From: Blastocystis hominis
Lineage: Eukaryota; Sar; Bigyra; Opalinata; Blastocystidae
Length of the DNA stretch: 64,000 nucleotides
NCBI RefSeq assembly: GCF_000151665.1
Contig: NW_013171821.1
Span: 131,929-195,928, forward strand
Direction of reading: 5' to 3'
Position numbers and translations under genes: made by a program. The notes under the pieces are model-generated. The model had not been told where the DNA came from, did not search any database, and saw only the letters and a program-made list of their open reading frames with translations. This document shows, one piece after another, positions 34,211 through 45,709 of this stretch (its first letter is position 1; every line of letters begins with the position of its first letter).

Positions 34211-34797
34211 TTTAAAAAAAGTTTGGCTTTAAGGATTACCTTATACCCATTTAATGGGGATTGTACCGTATTTCGGTCAATCCATATAAGAAACTCCCTT
34301 TAAACACTGAGGTTAATTAGGGCCCATGACCCTATAATTAATCATCACGGCTACCAATTGCTCCCTCGGTTCTCCTCACTCTTTACTTGCCTCAATATAC
34401 CGTCGATATATGCTTGTTACCTTCGTTATTGATCATATTTTGTGGCCGCCAGCTAACTCACGGGTTGGTGACTTTCTCTTATTTGAGGCTCATTAGATTA
34501 AAACAATTATATATTCATGGTAATTAAGCGTAATATCTTAATTCACTTTCGAACTTATGGTTCGGGAACCCATTCCCTATTTTCATATGGATCCCGAACA
34601 ATCTTCGGATGAGAAATACACCTTAGCCAAAACATACCGAAATACGGATGGTGATTCAGATTTTGATAACACACCACCATTTTCTCCCTTTTAGGCCACA
34701 ACGTGAAATGGACAGGGGTGTCCAGTGACTTCGTGGAGAGATTATCCTTACTACGGACATTCCAGTCGGAGGTTACAAAAGTACAAAAATTCGTGTC
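34211..34797. other. Intergenic region upstream of the PA14 protein gene
   Basis: No supported gene. A minus frame at 34555-34824 has no ATG and overlaps the CNOT11 3' end. Confidence 0.4.
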
Positions 34798-34805
34798 AAC
34801 AAACA
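34798..34805 (-). terminator. TGTTTGTT 3'-end octamer (CNOT11)
   Basis: Exact octamer on the minus strand. The CNOT11 frame reads CTT ACG T, then ACTA, then the octamer; poly(A) after that T makes TAA. The genomic frame would otherwise run through the octamer. Confidence 0.7.
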
Positions 34806-34809
34806 TAGT

Positions 34810-35981
34810 ACGTAAGATATCCACTATTCAGGAGTGATTGAAGACACAGAATTTCAGGCACATCCTTGAAAGAGCTCTTTAGCTTTGTAACCGCATTCTT
34901 TGTAAACTAGATTTTACAATATCCACACACCTGAACAGCTAGATCCACAATCCCCTTCTTGTACACCCCAGATAAAAAAAAGCAAAAACACCGAACAAGT
35001 TGTCTCTGCAGCTTCGTGTCCTTTATCAGCGGCAAATTCTTCATGGCTTTCTCTACAAAGTTCCTAAAAAACGCGGCAGGGATCGCTTCAAAGCACAGCA
35101 GCTGACTCGCGACATGCAACACCGACACCGACAACTGCGACTGCACCACGATGTCGAGCAGCTGCTGCTTCTTCTTCTGCACCGAGAACGATTCCCGCAT
35201 GACGTCCAGCGCGATCGTCACGTTATTCGCCAGCAGCGAGCGGAACTTCCCCGAGGTCCAGTTCCCCTCGCGGATCAACGCTTTGTAGCACGACACGTCG
35301 CTTCGCAGCTACGGTTCGAGCGGCCATCGGTGCGTACTTGCTCCAGCTCGCCTTCTGTGAGGGGCTGGGACACGCTGCGATCGAGGAGGCGGCGGAGATC
35401 GTCCAGCAGATTGCTCTGCATGGGGATGAAGAGGAAGGAGGGCGCCAAGTCGACGAAGGGAAAGTAGAACTGGGATTCAGACCGCCAAGAGCACGCACTT
35501 CGTCGCGAGAGGGGGAGAGCGAGAGGGAGGGGCGGTCGAACGGCGGCGAGGAGAAGAGAAAAAAGGACTCGGAGTCCTGGAAAAGCTCCGCGTAGGCCGA
35601 AAGGTCTTGGTCCTGCTCCGGATACATTGCAGGAAAGAGCATCTCGGGGACTTCGCCGCAGGGAGTGAAGAACACGGGGCGAAAGGAGGGGGTCCAGGAC
35701 AACTAACGGCGAAAGGAAGGGCAAGATAATACCTCGCAGCTGTCTGTCTCATAGGATTTGGATATGAAGTCGGATAAATGCAGAGACTAGAAAGAATGAA
35801 TTCAAGAAGCGAAAAAGAAATACGGAGTACTGGCCTAAAGAACCCGTTACAATCGAAACGCACATCATCTTCTCCGGGGTGCAACGAGACTACACAGCAT
35901 CCCATCCACACATAATACGCCTTCAAACAAATTCTCAAGGAATTCACTTATTATCTGACCAACCTCTCCGTTTTCTTTCAT
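34810..35981 (-). CDS. CCR4-NOT complex subunit 11 (CNOT11-like)
   Basis: Subunit of the CCR4-NOT deadenylase complex, which shortens mRNA poly(A) tails in the cytoplasm. The C-terminal domain matches CNOT11: SQPLTEGELEQ, then GNWTSGKFRSLLANNVTIALDVM (family gLTPxkLPxLVENNPxIAxevL), EAIPAAFFRNFVEKAM and KLQRQLVRCFCFFLSGVYKKGIVDL (family [21 protein letters not shown]). Introns of 24-44 nt, e.g. 29-nt ones at about 35478-35506 and 35309-35337. ATG KEN-type start at 35981; the second exon junction (near 35880-35910) is unresolved. The stop depends on polyadenylation at 34810. It is fitting, but coincidental, that a deadenylase gene uses poly(A) to make its own stop. Confidence 0.8.
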
Positions 35982-36576
35982 ATACACGTAGAGAACAAGC
36001 AGACTGGTCAGTCTCTACGAGCATTATGAGACTCTCCCTCGCTTACACCTTCTAGCGATAGCATATTATCTCGAAGCAATGAAAACAGAAATTCGACGGG
36101 ATTTATATCCGAAAAATCGGTTATTGCGATTTCTGTTTCTGCAATTTGCTCACGAATTATATATTCGTGATTCTAACGGTTAGCGAAGCACATATCCCAT
36201 ACTCCCAGCAGTTTCACTATTTGTGACAAATCACTACTCATTCCATATATCAAATGTTACGGTCTGCTATGTGGTTGCGGGAAATCCTCAAAAGCAATAA
36301 CAATTTGTTTGGTTCTAAACTATCTAAGAAAATAGCATCCCTGCCAGATTGCTGCGATAACCGTTTTGGGTTTGAGTTCTTATCATTTAACAAAGGGTGT
36401 GTTTACACGTAGAATCAAGTCCTTAAAGGCATGGGCAAGCCCAGTCATGGCTCATGAATGGGAAAAACCGCCAAAACATGAGAAATCGGCACGAAAATAG
36501 GAATTCAAATCGAAAAACTGTTGACAGTTTGTGCGGACTATTTTAGTATTTTGTTATTTCAGCCTGTTCTAAGCAT
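35982..36576. other. Intergenic divergent region CNOT11/esterase
   Basis: About 600 bp, AT-rich, no frame, repeat or RNA gene seen. Confidence 0.4.
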
Positions 36577-37762
36577 ATGGGGTTTCTTTCAGGCGCCATT
36601 ACGCTTCTTCTTTTCTTCCTGCTGACTGCTGTTGTGTATTATGGAACGTACAACCATAATATGTCATTTTTCGTTAATTTATTCTCCTTCTTTTCGCATG
36701 TTACGATGAAATTCCTAATAGGAGAGTACTGGAAATTGCATCTCTCAAAAGTAGAGGAGAAGAAAAGAATAAGCCTAGATTTATCTCGCTGCGAAAATAT
36801 TTGACTCCTCCTCGTGACAAACTACCACATTGTAGGCTTTTGTGGGTTTTGTGTCTATTCAGATGAAGGAGTCATTGCTGATGTCACCTCTGTTACTGTA
36901 AGAGACGGAACACAGATTGATTTGTACACTTGTACTGCCCTTGTGTTTTTCTTGATTCTTCAGATACTCCCAGCTCGATTGCCAACGAAAACGACCCAAA
37001 GCCCCGTCAGTTAGTATTCTTTTGCCATGGTGGTGGTTGGGTTATGGCAAATCGCTGGTCGAATGAGCCTATCTTGTGCAAATACGCTTTGAAAACAAAC
37101 AGCATCATAACCTACGTGAACTACCGCCTCGCTCCCGAGTACAAGCACCCCACCGCCGTCTATGACTGCTACGACTGTCTGAAATTCCTTCTGGAGCACA
37201 AAGCAGACTTCCACATCGACGAGAAGCAAATCATTCTCATGGGCGACTCCGCAGGAGGCATGATCTGCTTCAGCATTGCACAGCTGGCTCGAGACGAAGC
37301 CCATCGCAATCTCTTCAAGAAGATGGTGCTGATCTACCCAGCGATGGACAATCGGAAAGTCCCCGACGACGACCTTTCGTGGGACGAGCGAAACATGATC
37401 TATGACAACACGTTCGGGCTGCAGTACAAGACGGGCGAGGTGATGTCGCGCTGGTACTTCCCTTCGTGGGAGAGCGTGAACTCCCCGCTCGGCTCGCCGA
37501 TCGTGTGCGACGACTACGCGAATTTCCCGCCGGTGCGGATTTTTACGTGCGAATACGACGCGTTGAAGATCGCTGCGCGCGAAGTGGCCGAGAAAATGCG
37601 AGTAGGAGGGAGAGAGGAGAGGCGATTGACGTGTAGAACGCAGGAATCGATGTTCGCTATAAGTGTATCAAGGGAGCAGTGCACGCAGTGTGGGGATCGA
37701 ATCTCTACGATTGTGGATTGAACGATCTGGTTCAGAAGGAACTCGAGCCCTTTTCTGTTTGA
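36577..37762 (+). CDS. Hormone-sensitive-lipase-family alpha/beta hydrolase (AADAC-like esterase)
   Basis: Membrane-anchored serine esterase/deacetylase. An N-terminal hydrophobic helix (ITLLLFFLLTAVVYYG) is followed by the HGGGW oxyanion motif, VNYRLAPEY, the nucleophile elbow GDSAGG (Ser), IYPAMD, a GSPIVCDD (catalytic Asp region) and GAVHAVWG (His). These are the HSL-family hallmarks. Introns at about 36831-36861, 36932-36962 and 37602-37635 are supported; the first junction near 36740-36785 could not be made frame-perfect. TGA at 37760-37762 is only 11 bp from the stop of the convergent FYVE gene, so the two mRNAs must overlap. Confidence 0.85.
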
Positions 37763-37763
37763 G

Positions 37764-37771
37764 AACAAACA
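37764..37771 (-). terminator. TGTTTGTT 3'-end octamer (FYVE gene)
   Basis: Exact octamer on the minus strand. Cleavage four nt upstream falls on the T of a genomic TGA, so TAA or TGA ends the frame at the same codon. The octamer starts 2 bp from the esterase stop on the other strand. Confidence 0.7.
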
Positions 37772-37773
37772 CT

Positions 37774-40700
37774 TCACACCTGAGTCGAGGCCACTGTAGC
37801 CACCGTAGCCTCCGTAGCCGCCGTAGCCGCCGTAGCCATCGCAGACATCGCAGACATCGCACCCATCGAGCCTCGCTCTCCATAGCATTGAATACACACT
37901 CGCACTTCGCTCTTATAGCCAAGGAACGACAGATCGGCTCGCTGCTGGCTGCACGCGCCGCACACCAATCGACCGCACTTCCGGCAATGCTATGCCTCAT
38001 CGCCCTCCCATTCCTCCCCACATGCCGTCGACGCAGCCACCCGAACGCGCGCCCGCACACCAGACACGTCGAACTCTCCGAATTCTCCATCCACCGACCG
38101 CACCGCGCTTCCAGCGGCTTCTCCGCGGTTTTCTCCGCCGAACTGGGCGCAGGAGGAATCGTGGAAACGGAGGATTCGGAGTCCGCGTGAATGCTTTTTT
38201 CGTAGACGACCTCCAGCGAATTCGGCGATAGCTCGCTCACCGACAAATCCGAGCCTTTCTTCGAGAAAACGCCCTGAGTGGAAGTAGCGGGGATTTCTGG
38301 AATTCCAAGAATCGACTCGATTTTGAAAGAAAGCAGCTCAGTGTAGGGAAGATCGTGGAATTCGCGGGGAGGTTGGGGATTCGGTTCGATGCAATCGGCT
38401 GAAACGACTTCGCAGTCTTTCTACATTCAAGGCGACGATCCAAACCAAAACGCGAAGAACCGCCTTTAAATAGTGTTCCAATTTCGAACGAGCTCCGCTC
38501 AGAATCGACAGGCAGCGCTGGACGACCGTTTCGTTCCGCTGGAATACTATTTCGCGCTCTCGAGTCTGCTCGTCTCGATGCTTTTCCAAAATGGCGAGAT
38601 GACAATGCAACACAGAGAGCCGTTTCTGCAACGAATATCCCCCTTTGGGAGTTTCATCTGCTAGAAGATCGATCGAACTCGCATTGTTCGAATCGAACTC
38701 TACCATTTCCACGGTTTCCTCGCTGTCGGCAGTGGAATTGGCATCCAGATCGGGAAGATTCATATTATCAATCACCATTTCCTTATCAAAATCGTCCCGA
38801 TTTCTGGAATTCGGATAGACTTCGGTGGCTTCTTCGATTCGAATTCGCTGCTCAATTCGATTGATTTCGCGCAGCACATCGGCGATCCGCTCGGAGTACT
38901 ACGCTTGACCCTCCACCATAAAAAAAAACAGGCTGAATTTTGGAATTCCATTCTTCGGTGAGAATTTGTTGGGTTTTTTGGTATTCGTCCTTCACGATCT
39001 CCATGCAGGTTTCCACGTTTTCTACGTTTCATTTGGCACAGAACGCTCTACCAAGAATCCCCTTAATCTTCTCCTCTCCTTCCAAAATAAGTCCCTATTT
39101 TTCATTTCGATTCGATGAAACGCACTTGATCCTCCGAAAGCACCGCAAACAAAATCAGTTTCCGCTGCGTCATCAGCAATGAAACTCCCCAGGCAAAGAA
39201 CTCCGTGAAGATCTGCTGGGTCTCTTCTTCTTTGGTCTGCGATTGTTCGCAGAGCGTTTCCAAATGGTTCTGAGCCAACTCGATGGACTGCTCGATCGAT
39301 TCGGGCTGCGACTACATTCGATCGATTCTCTTTCGCTACCTCGAGCGTTTCGTCCGGTTTCGACTGTTTCGAAGCGAAGAACTGGCGTTTCAGAAGCGAA
39401 ACTTCGTCAGCGACGCTGTCGATTTGGGAGTGGAACTCCTGGATCGCCTGGCAAGCAGACTGGTATTCAGCGAATTTAATCGCAGCCGTGGCTTCGGATT
39501 CGTGGAGATTCGATCGAATCGATTCCAGCGAAGGAAGCTGGTCGAGAAGGCCACGATGGTGAGATGAAGAATGATCCGAAGATTCTTGCGGAGTCAAATC
39601 GGGCGTTTCATTCATCGAAATCGAAACGCCGGTTCCTTTTGGCTCTGTAGAATCGATGGTTTCATGTTCATGATGGGTTTCATTCATTTCGATGGTTTCA
39701 TTCTCATGATGAGTTTCATTCATTTCGATGGTTTCATTATTATTATGATTATTATTATGACTATTATTATTTCTATTATTATTATTATTTTCATTATTTT
39801 TATTGTCACCAACATCACCAACATCATTATAATCATCATTGTCATCCAATTCATCCAATTCAGTAAATCCATATGGTTCCAAAACGGATTTTTGCTTTTC
39901 AATAAAGCGGGATCGTAGCATTCGAATCAATTGGTCCTGGACTTTCTTTCGCACCAACATCGCTCGCAACAATCGCTGCTGCACTTCAAACCCTTTTCTC
40001 AGCGTTCGCAAAATCTCCCCCGTCTCCTTCTCTTTGTTCTGCTGCTCTTCCAATTCTCCGCTCAACTCGTACAAATGCGACAAAAAGCGAACCATCTACA
40101 ATCACAATCTCCTCTCATTCCTCACCACTTGGCTCGAAACATCTCCATTCTCCTTATCCGACTTACTCTGCCTCTTCAACTCCACAATGCTTCCAGCGAA
40201 TAAAATCACCTCGTCCCACATCTTCCAGAACTCCTTATCCGCCGCTTCTTTTTCGCTTTTTCTCGCTATCAACGCTCGAATGATTTGGTTCAGCCGCAAT
40301 TCCAGCGAGTGAATCGACAAGACCGTGCGCTTTCGCGCGGAGAGCGTCGTCGTGATATCCTTCTGCAGCGTCTCCACCGATACGTCCTCGCTTCGACACT
40401 CCAGAGAATCGAGTTTCGCGGGGGTCGTCGCGCTTTCCTCGCCTCGCTCTTCGCTCATTCGGCACAACTCCATCGCCAAAACTTCCCGCTCCTTCATTTC
40501 CTGCATTTCGCAATCGTCGAAGTCCTGCACCACCATCGCGAACTCCTTCTCCTGCAGCAGCTTGGACAGCGAATACACGCACGTCACCAGCTCGATCCAT
40601 TCTTTCGAAGTCGTTCCGCCGCTTCCGGATCGCTGCAGCTGCAAAAACCGATTGCACTCGCCGAGCAACCGACGATGCAGCTGCTGATACTGCGACAAAT

Positions 40701-43031
40701 ACACGCAGACATCGTCGATGACCGTCTGCACGTCATCTCTTCCACTCAATCCGACCTCCAATTTCGCGATGAGCGTTTGGTCATGGTCCAGCGTTGCCTT
40801 CAAGGTCTCGATCTCGCTGATTCGCCCGCGCAGCTCCGTCTCGATTAGATCGAACGTGGAAACCGCACGCGAAATCTGCGCAGAATGCTCGCTTCGCTCT
40901 CGCTCCAGGCCTTCAACCCGCGCTTCCAGCTGCTGCTTCGCGTCCCGCAGCGAAGAAACTTCCCCCGCCAGCTCTGTAGCGGTCGCCAGATTCGCGCGCA
41001 GCCGCTGCAGTTCGCTCTCCATCTGCTGAATCCGCTGCTGCGCGAAGGATTCATCGGCCTGACCATCACCCAGCCCGTGCGATCTCACTTGCACCAGCAC
41101 ATTCACCGCGGTTTTCCAGTCCTCCGTGGCGTCAGTAGCGTCGGTCATTACGTTTTGCAGCTTCTTCATGCTGTTGGTTACTGCGCTCCTCCCTTTCTTA
41201 CTGCGATTGCGCCTCCAAAACCATCCGCTTCACCGAATCCACCAACTCCGCACACTCTCCATCGATTCCATTCTCACTCGGTTTCCCCGGTTTCCCCGGT
41301 TTCCCCGGTTTCCCTTCGAAAGCTGCGCTCTCTGCCGAGGAATCGCGCTCTTCCCCATCCAACGCCTTCATTTTCTCGACGATCTTCGCGCACTGCTGCA
41401 ACCCTGCCGCCAAATTCTGCTTCGCCTCTTCGATCCACCGCTGCGACGCGCCGAACGCCTCAACCAAACTCGAAACGCCCTCCGAGAGCGTCACATCCCC
41501 CTCCACAGGAATCAAACCGAGCCGTCGAATCTCCAGCAAGGTGCGAGCCATCCCTGCATAAAGGCAATTCCGATCCGCCTCGGCTTTGCTCAGCTACCCT
41601 CAACATCGCCGAGAAAAGCCCACCTGGTCGTGCAGCTGCTGGTTTTCTCGCTGAACGCGCTCGATTCGCTCTTGGAAATAGCTGCAAGTCAAACCGGCCA
41701 ATCAAATTCACTCCAAAACTTTGCGGCTCATTTCTGATTCGATCCATTTCCCACTTGACTCCACTTCCGCGGGAATGTCGGAGGGAGTTTCACTGCTCTG
41801 TGAGACCCGTTCTTTTGGAGGGGTTTCAGGTTCTGAAATAATGTTCTCTGTCTCTGGAACACTATTCTCGAGATTCGATTCTTCGAATTCGTTCAGCTCG
41901 TTCGGTGAAACGAACAGAAAGAACGTGGCCTGGCACGCCTGCAGTGCGATTTCCCCGCGGAACAGACCGCTCATTACGCTCCCCGCGGGGAACTGATCGG
42001 ATCCACGGGAACACAATTCGAAGCACTCGATCAACGCCTCCATTTCGCGCTGAATCCACTGCTCCGCCGCCAGATTTGCCGCCAAATCTGTCTCTGGGGT
42101 TGCCGCCAACTTTGCCGCCAAATCTTCGCCGAGAGCGAATCGATGGAGGGCGACGTAGCGCAGAGAGAACAAACGCTGCGGTGAATCCAACGAAAAGGAG
42201 AAACCTCGCCGGAGTCGGAGAGAAAGCGGAAGAAAAGGTCTTCGATGCAGCAGTGGACGTCGAGAGAAGCGGCGCGGAAGGTTCGGTGGGCCTGCGGTGG
42301 ATGGGAGGGAAAGAAAAAACCGCGGAAAGAATGTCGAGAAACTGCGAAACGAGGGAATAGGGAGAGGAGCTCTAGAATGAGAGGGGTGGAGAGAATGTAC
42401 GCCCGGAAAGAGCTTTAGGGAGTGATCTAGAGTGGAAAGAAGTGGAAATGGGGTACCTGGATCGGAGGTGGAGTCGAAGAGAAGGTAATCGTGATCGGAG
42501 TGATGACATTGGATGGTAAGTTCGATACAGGCAAAGGACTTTTGTTGTTTCACTAAGTACTGGAGAGCACCGAACAAAAAAGCTGTAAAGCTAGCGACTT
42601 TCTGAAATGACAAACACGACAATGGAAATTACTAGTTTTTCGGGATCATCAGACGCCAAAAGATAGTCTTCGTCTCTGCAGGGACATGAAAAAATCACTT
42701 GGTTTTCACAACGATCACAACAGGTCTGGAAAGAATCCAGTGCACATGTAATGGCCTACTGCTCATCATAAAAGTCAAAGCATACATCAGAATCATGATA
42801 TATACTGCACGCACCAATCTGGTACAATCTCCATATTTTTCTCAAAATATCCTTTCGAATCTTTGTGGTGATTTCGCTGGCTATTAGCAATATCAGTAAA
42901 AAGATACTCTTCCTGGCAACAACTATCACGGAATAATACAAAGGAAACTTTGCCTCCAATCTTATTCTCAGAGACTCTACAAAATATTGAATCAATAATG
43001 CGAACTCTTGTCCTGTAGAAGCATTCGTCAT
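37774..43031 (-). CDS. Giant coiled-coil protein with C-terminal FYVE zinc finger
   Basis: About 15 exons. The C-terminal FYVE domain is complete after splicing one 32-nt intron: W, two CxxC pairs, RRHHCRKCG and VRVCIQCY; it binds PtdIns3P on endosomes. Upstream are long coiled coils (about 41160-40100 and 40090-38500, heptad runs such as QMESELQRLRANLATATEL). The N-terminal part (43031-42000) has a CxxC...CxC pair and an unassigned domain. Low-complexity insertions: N/H repeats (39660-39800), GKP repeats (41281-41315) and an Ala/Thr/Val tail (37790-37860). The plan recalls EEA1/RUFY tethers, but I could not show a RUN domain. It and Beclin would both belong to a Vps34/PI3P pathway. Several N-terminal joins (42000-42700) are uncertain, and two genes cannot be excluded. 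Confidence 0.75.
39660..39800 (-). repeat. Coding tandem repeats (Asn-rich and NETHHE units)
   Basis: Two near-identical 36-nt units encode MNETHHENETIE-type repeats, next to an (AAT)n tract coding poly-Asn. In frame within the FYVE coiled-coil protein. Confidence 0.75.
41281..41315 (-). repeat. GGTTTCCCC minisatellite, coding (GKP)n
   Basis: Four identical 9-bp units in the FYVE gene, translated in frame as GKP GKP GKP GKP. Confidence 0.85.
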
Positions 43032-43372
43032 GATTTGAGAGAGCAAACTACAAAAACAGTAACAGACAGAAAAGTAGATTCAAAGAAAATGTATTTCACT
43101 CTCTTATGAAAAATGTTGTTTCCTTTATAGCTACTCAGCTTTGTGTCTATCTTAATATGTGGTGGTTGCTTTGCATTGGGTATGCAATAAAATCGACAAG
43201 CATGTCAGAAGTCTAAAACGATTCGATCAGAATTACGGAATTGCAAAAACATGCATAGTCTGTATTTGGTTATATGCCAGTTTTTTTGTTGGTCTGGAAG
43301 CTGTAGATAATACAGGATTTTGTTTAGAGGCTCGAATTAAATTAATATTTAACACTTTCGACTTGTATGGTC
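43032..43372. other. Divergent spacer FYVE/Pro-Thr-rich gene
   Basis: AT-rich, no ATG-started frame of note; likely promoter region for both genes. Confidence 0.4.
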
Positions 43373-45700
43373 ATGTTGGATCTAACTACTGATTCTTCTT
43401 CTGACGAAGATATAGACGTATTCAATCCACAATATTGGGGAAATGTATTGCTTTCGTGTTCTGTGAAGAGTAGATAAACGAAAAACCAACACCTGTAGTG
43501 CCGAAGCCTACCGTTCGCAACAGTATCTTTGGTGCATCAACATTATTCTCAGAAAGGAATCCGTTATCTGTTCCTGTGAGACAATCACGACCGCCTATGA
43601 AGAGAAATGATGCTGGCTTAATAGGAATACAAGCTCGCAATACTCCTGTTTATAGTTTTTTTGTTAAGGTATGTTTAACACTCTAGGAACAACCACATTG
43701 CCTCCTGTAATATCAGTTAAGCGAGAGTTGCCCTATGTATTGGAGTCTAGCACTAGCAGTACAGATAGTGACTCCTCTGACGATAGAAATACTCCCTTCT
43801 ACTTTTCAGATACAAAGCGACCTCTGGTAATGAGCTACATGTCGCCCACAACCGAACCATCGAAACCACATAAATCCGCCTCTGAGCAGCCGTCCATTCC
43901 TTTATCTTTTATTCACAATTTTACTTTTTCTTCTTCTTCTTCTTCCTGTTCTTGTAATAATACAACTTCAAATTACAAATCCATGTCTACTCCCACCAGA
44001 CAGAAACCTATTTCTTCTTCTCCTAATAATCAAATGCCTATTCTTTCTTCTCATACTAATAACAAACCTATTTCATCTCCTACTAATCATGTACCCATTT
44101 CTACTTCCTCAAATCAGAAATCAATTTCTACTCCATCTAATCACTATATTAATCCCTCCTCTACTCCTATTCCTATTCCTATTCCTACTCCTACTCCTAC
44201 TCCTACTCCTACTCCTACTCCTACTCCTACTCCTCGTACTCGGAAACCCACTCCAAACTCGCTTTTAGCTTTCATTAAATTGTTTGTTGCTTCTTCTCAT
44301 GGCACACTGCCTTCTTCGCCTACTAAGCAAGACATCGAATTCTTGAACTGCTGTCGGTTTGTTGCATATGCGCTAAACAACCGATCAATATCCAATCTTC
44401 GGAGTACTTTCGGTGAATTTGCTCGAAGTAAATACTATTACTCTCCATTGTTGGTTCGCACTGCAGCATTGAAACAAATGCTTAAAGTCAGAGATTATTT
44501 TGGAACACCAGAAATCATGCCGATTTATTCAAATCCGTGTTGTTTGCGCACGAAACCGACAACAGAAGAAAACACAATTCAACGACAAGTCGTGTATGCA
44601 GTGTGTAAAAACACGTATAACGAGTTTGATTTTCGCGTCTTGAAAAGTTTTATCAAGGAAGGAAATGTAGTCGACAAGTATTCCAAACAAACGACTTGCT
44701 AATACTGTAGAATTTGGTGCGAAGTTTTGTTTTCCAAGAATTTCACTGAACAATTTGCTTTGTGCAGCCACTTATGTCACTTGATTCGATGGATGCAGCA
44801 CCGATTTCGTGTTCCATTGAGCCAGTTCTCTTCGCTCGTAGATCGAACACGGTCCAGCTGATAAATAGATCGAATTCGTTCTTTGTTCACTTCCTTATCC
44901 GAATGAATGGTACCAACCAGTCGAAGCCAACGAATCCAACTCGAAAACGAAAGTGGAATCAAAAACGAAAACTGAAATTGAAAAGGAAATGAAAGATATA
45001 ACAAAAACAACATCGAATATTTCTGAGAACAATAATGTAATCGTTCAAATGATGATAAGGAGTCTTTCCGTTCTCGAAATGATACATGATATGCTCTTCG
45101 AAGCCTGCTTTGATAAACGGGAAAAAGAAATACAGTGGCCACAATTACAGCAAGTTTATTCGCACTGCTTTTCGCTTTGGAATCGAAGCAGGCAATTCGC
45201 AATGTGTCCTTCTATCTGGCATTATTATCGCGATTTGATTCTTGTAGGGAGCCAAAAATGAGTGGCACTGTAGAATTGCATTTCGGCGATGATTCTGCTT
45301 GACAAATCGAATTATAGAATTCACATTTCTTCATTGTGTCGAGAGGCGCCGTATTCTATTCTGAGCGATTTCATTTTGGTGGGATGAATGGAATTGGCGT
45401 TATGAGCAGATGGTGAAAGAGGAGAAATTCCGTCGAGATCTTCTCTGTACACTCTACTGCCAAGCGAAGCCCAAATACGCTCTGTTATTAAAACGAAACG
45501 AAATCGTTCTTCTAGCCCATCGATATCATTTATTAACCACAATGAAAACCACAACTAAAAGCACCAACGAAACCGAAAAGGAAACGAAAACTGGCAACAA
45601 AATCCAAAGCAAGGAGGAACAGAACAGCACGCTTTCCAAATCCACTTCCATTCTTGTACACCCAACATTTTACAACATAATAACACTTAGATCCACTTAT
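43373..45700 (+). CDS. Pro/Thr/Ser-rich hypothetical protein
   Basis: Starts MLDLTTDSSSDEDIDVF (acidic). Spliced exons then run through a Ser/Asn/Pro-rich region with a (TP)n array at 44160-44236, a more globular part (LLAFIKLFVASSHG to FIKEG), and further exons (CHLIRWMQHRF; SVLEMIHDMLFEACF; IQWPQLQQVYSHCFSLWNRSRQF; MVKEEKFRRDLLCTLY). Introns of 29-33 nt are clear at about 43445-43473, 43645-43676, 44671-44703, 44842-44872 and 45248-45277. No family recognised. The frame passes a Lys/Thr-rich stretch to about 45690, where it meets the convergent formyltransferase gene; no stop or octamer was found, so the end is approximate. Confidence 0.55.
44160..44236 (+). repeat. Hexanucleotide microsatellite CCTACT/CCTATT
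   Basis: About twelve tandem hexamers, first CCTATT then CCTACT units, translated in frame as (PI)n(PT)n. Confidence 0.9.
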
Positions 45701-45709
45701 TTAATTCCA

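Noticed and set aside
34555-34824. Minus-strand frame of 89 codons
   Set aside because: Starts with GTG, overlaps the CNOT11 3' end and lacks similarity.
42000-43031. RUN domain at the N-terminus of the FYVE protein
   Set aside because: Expected from RUFY proteins, but the RUN consensus blocks were not found and the exon joins are uncertain there.
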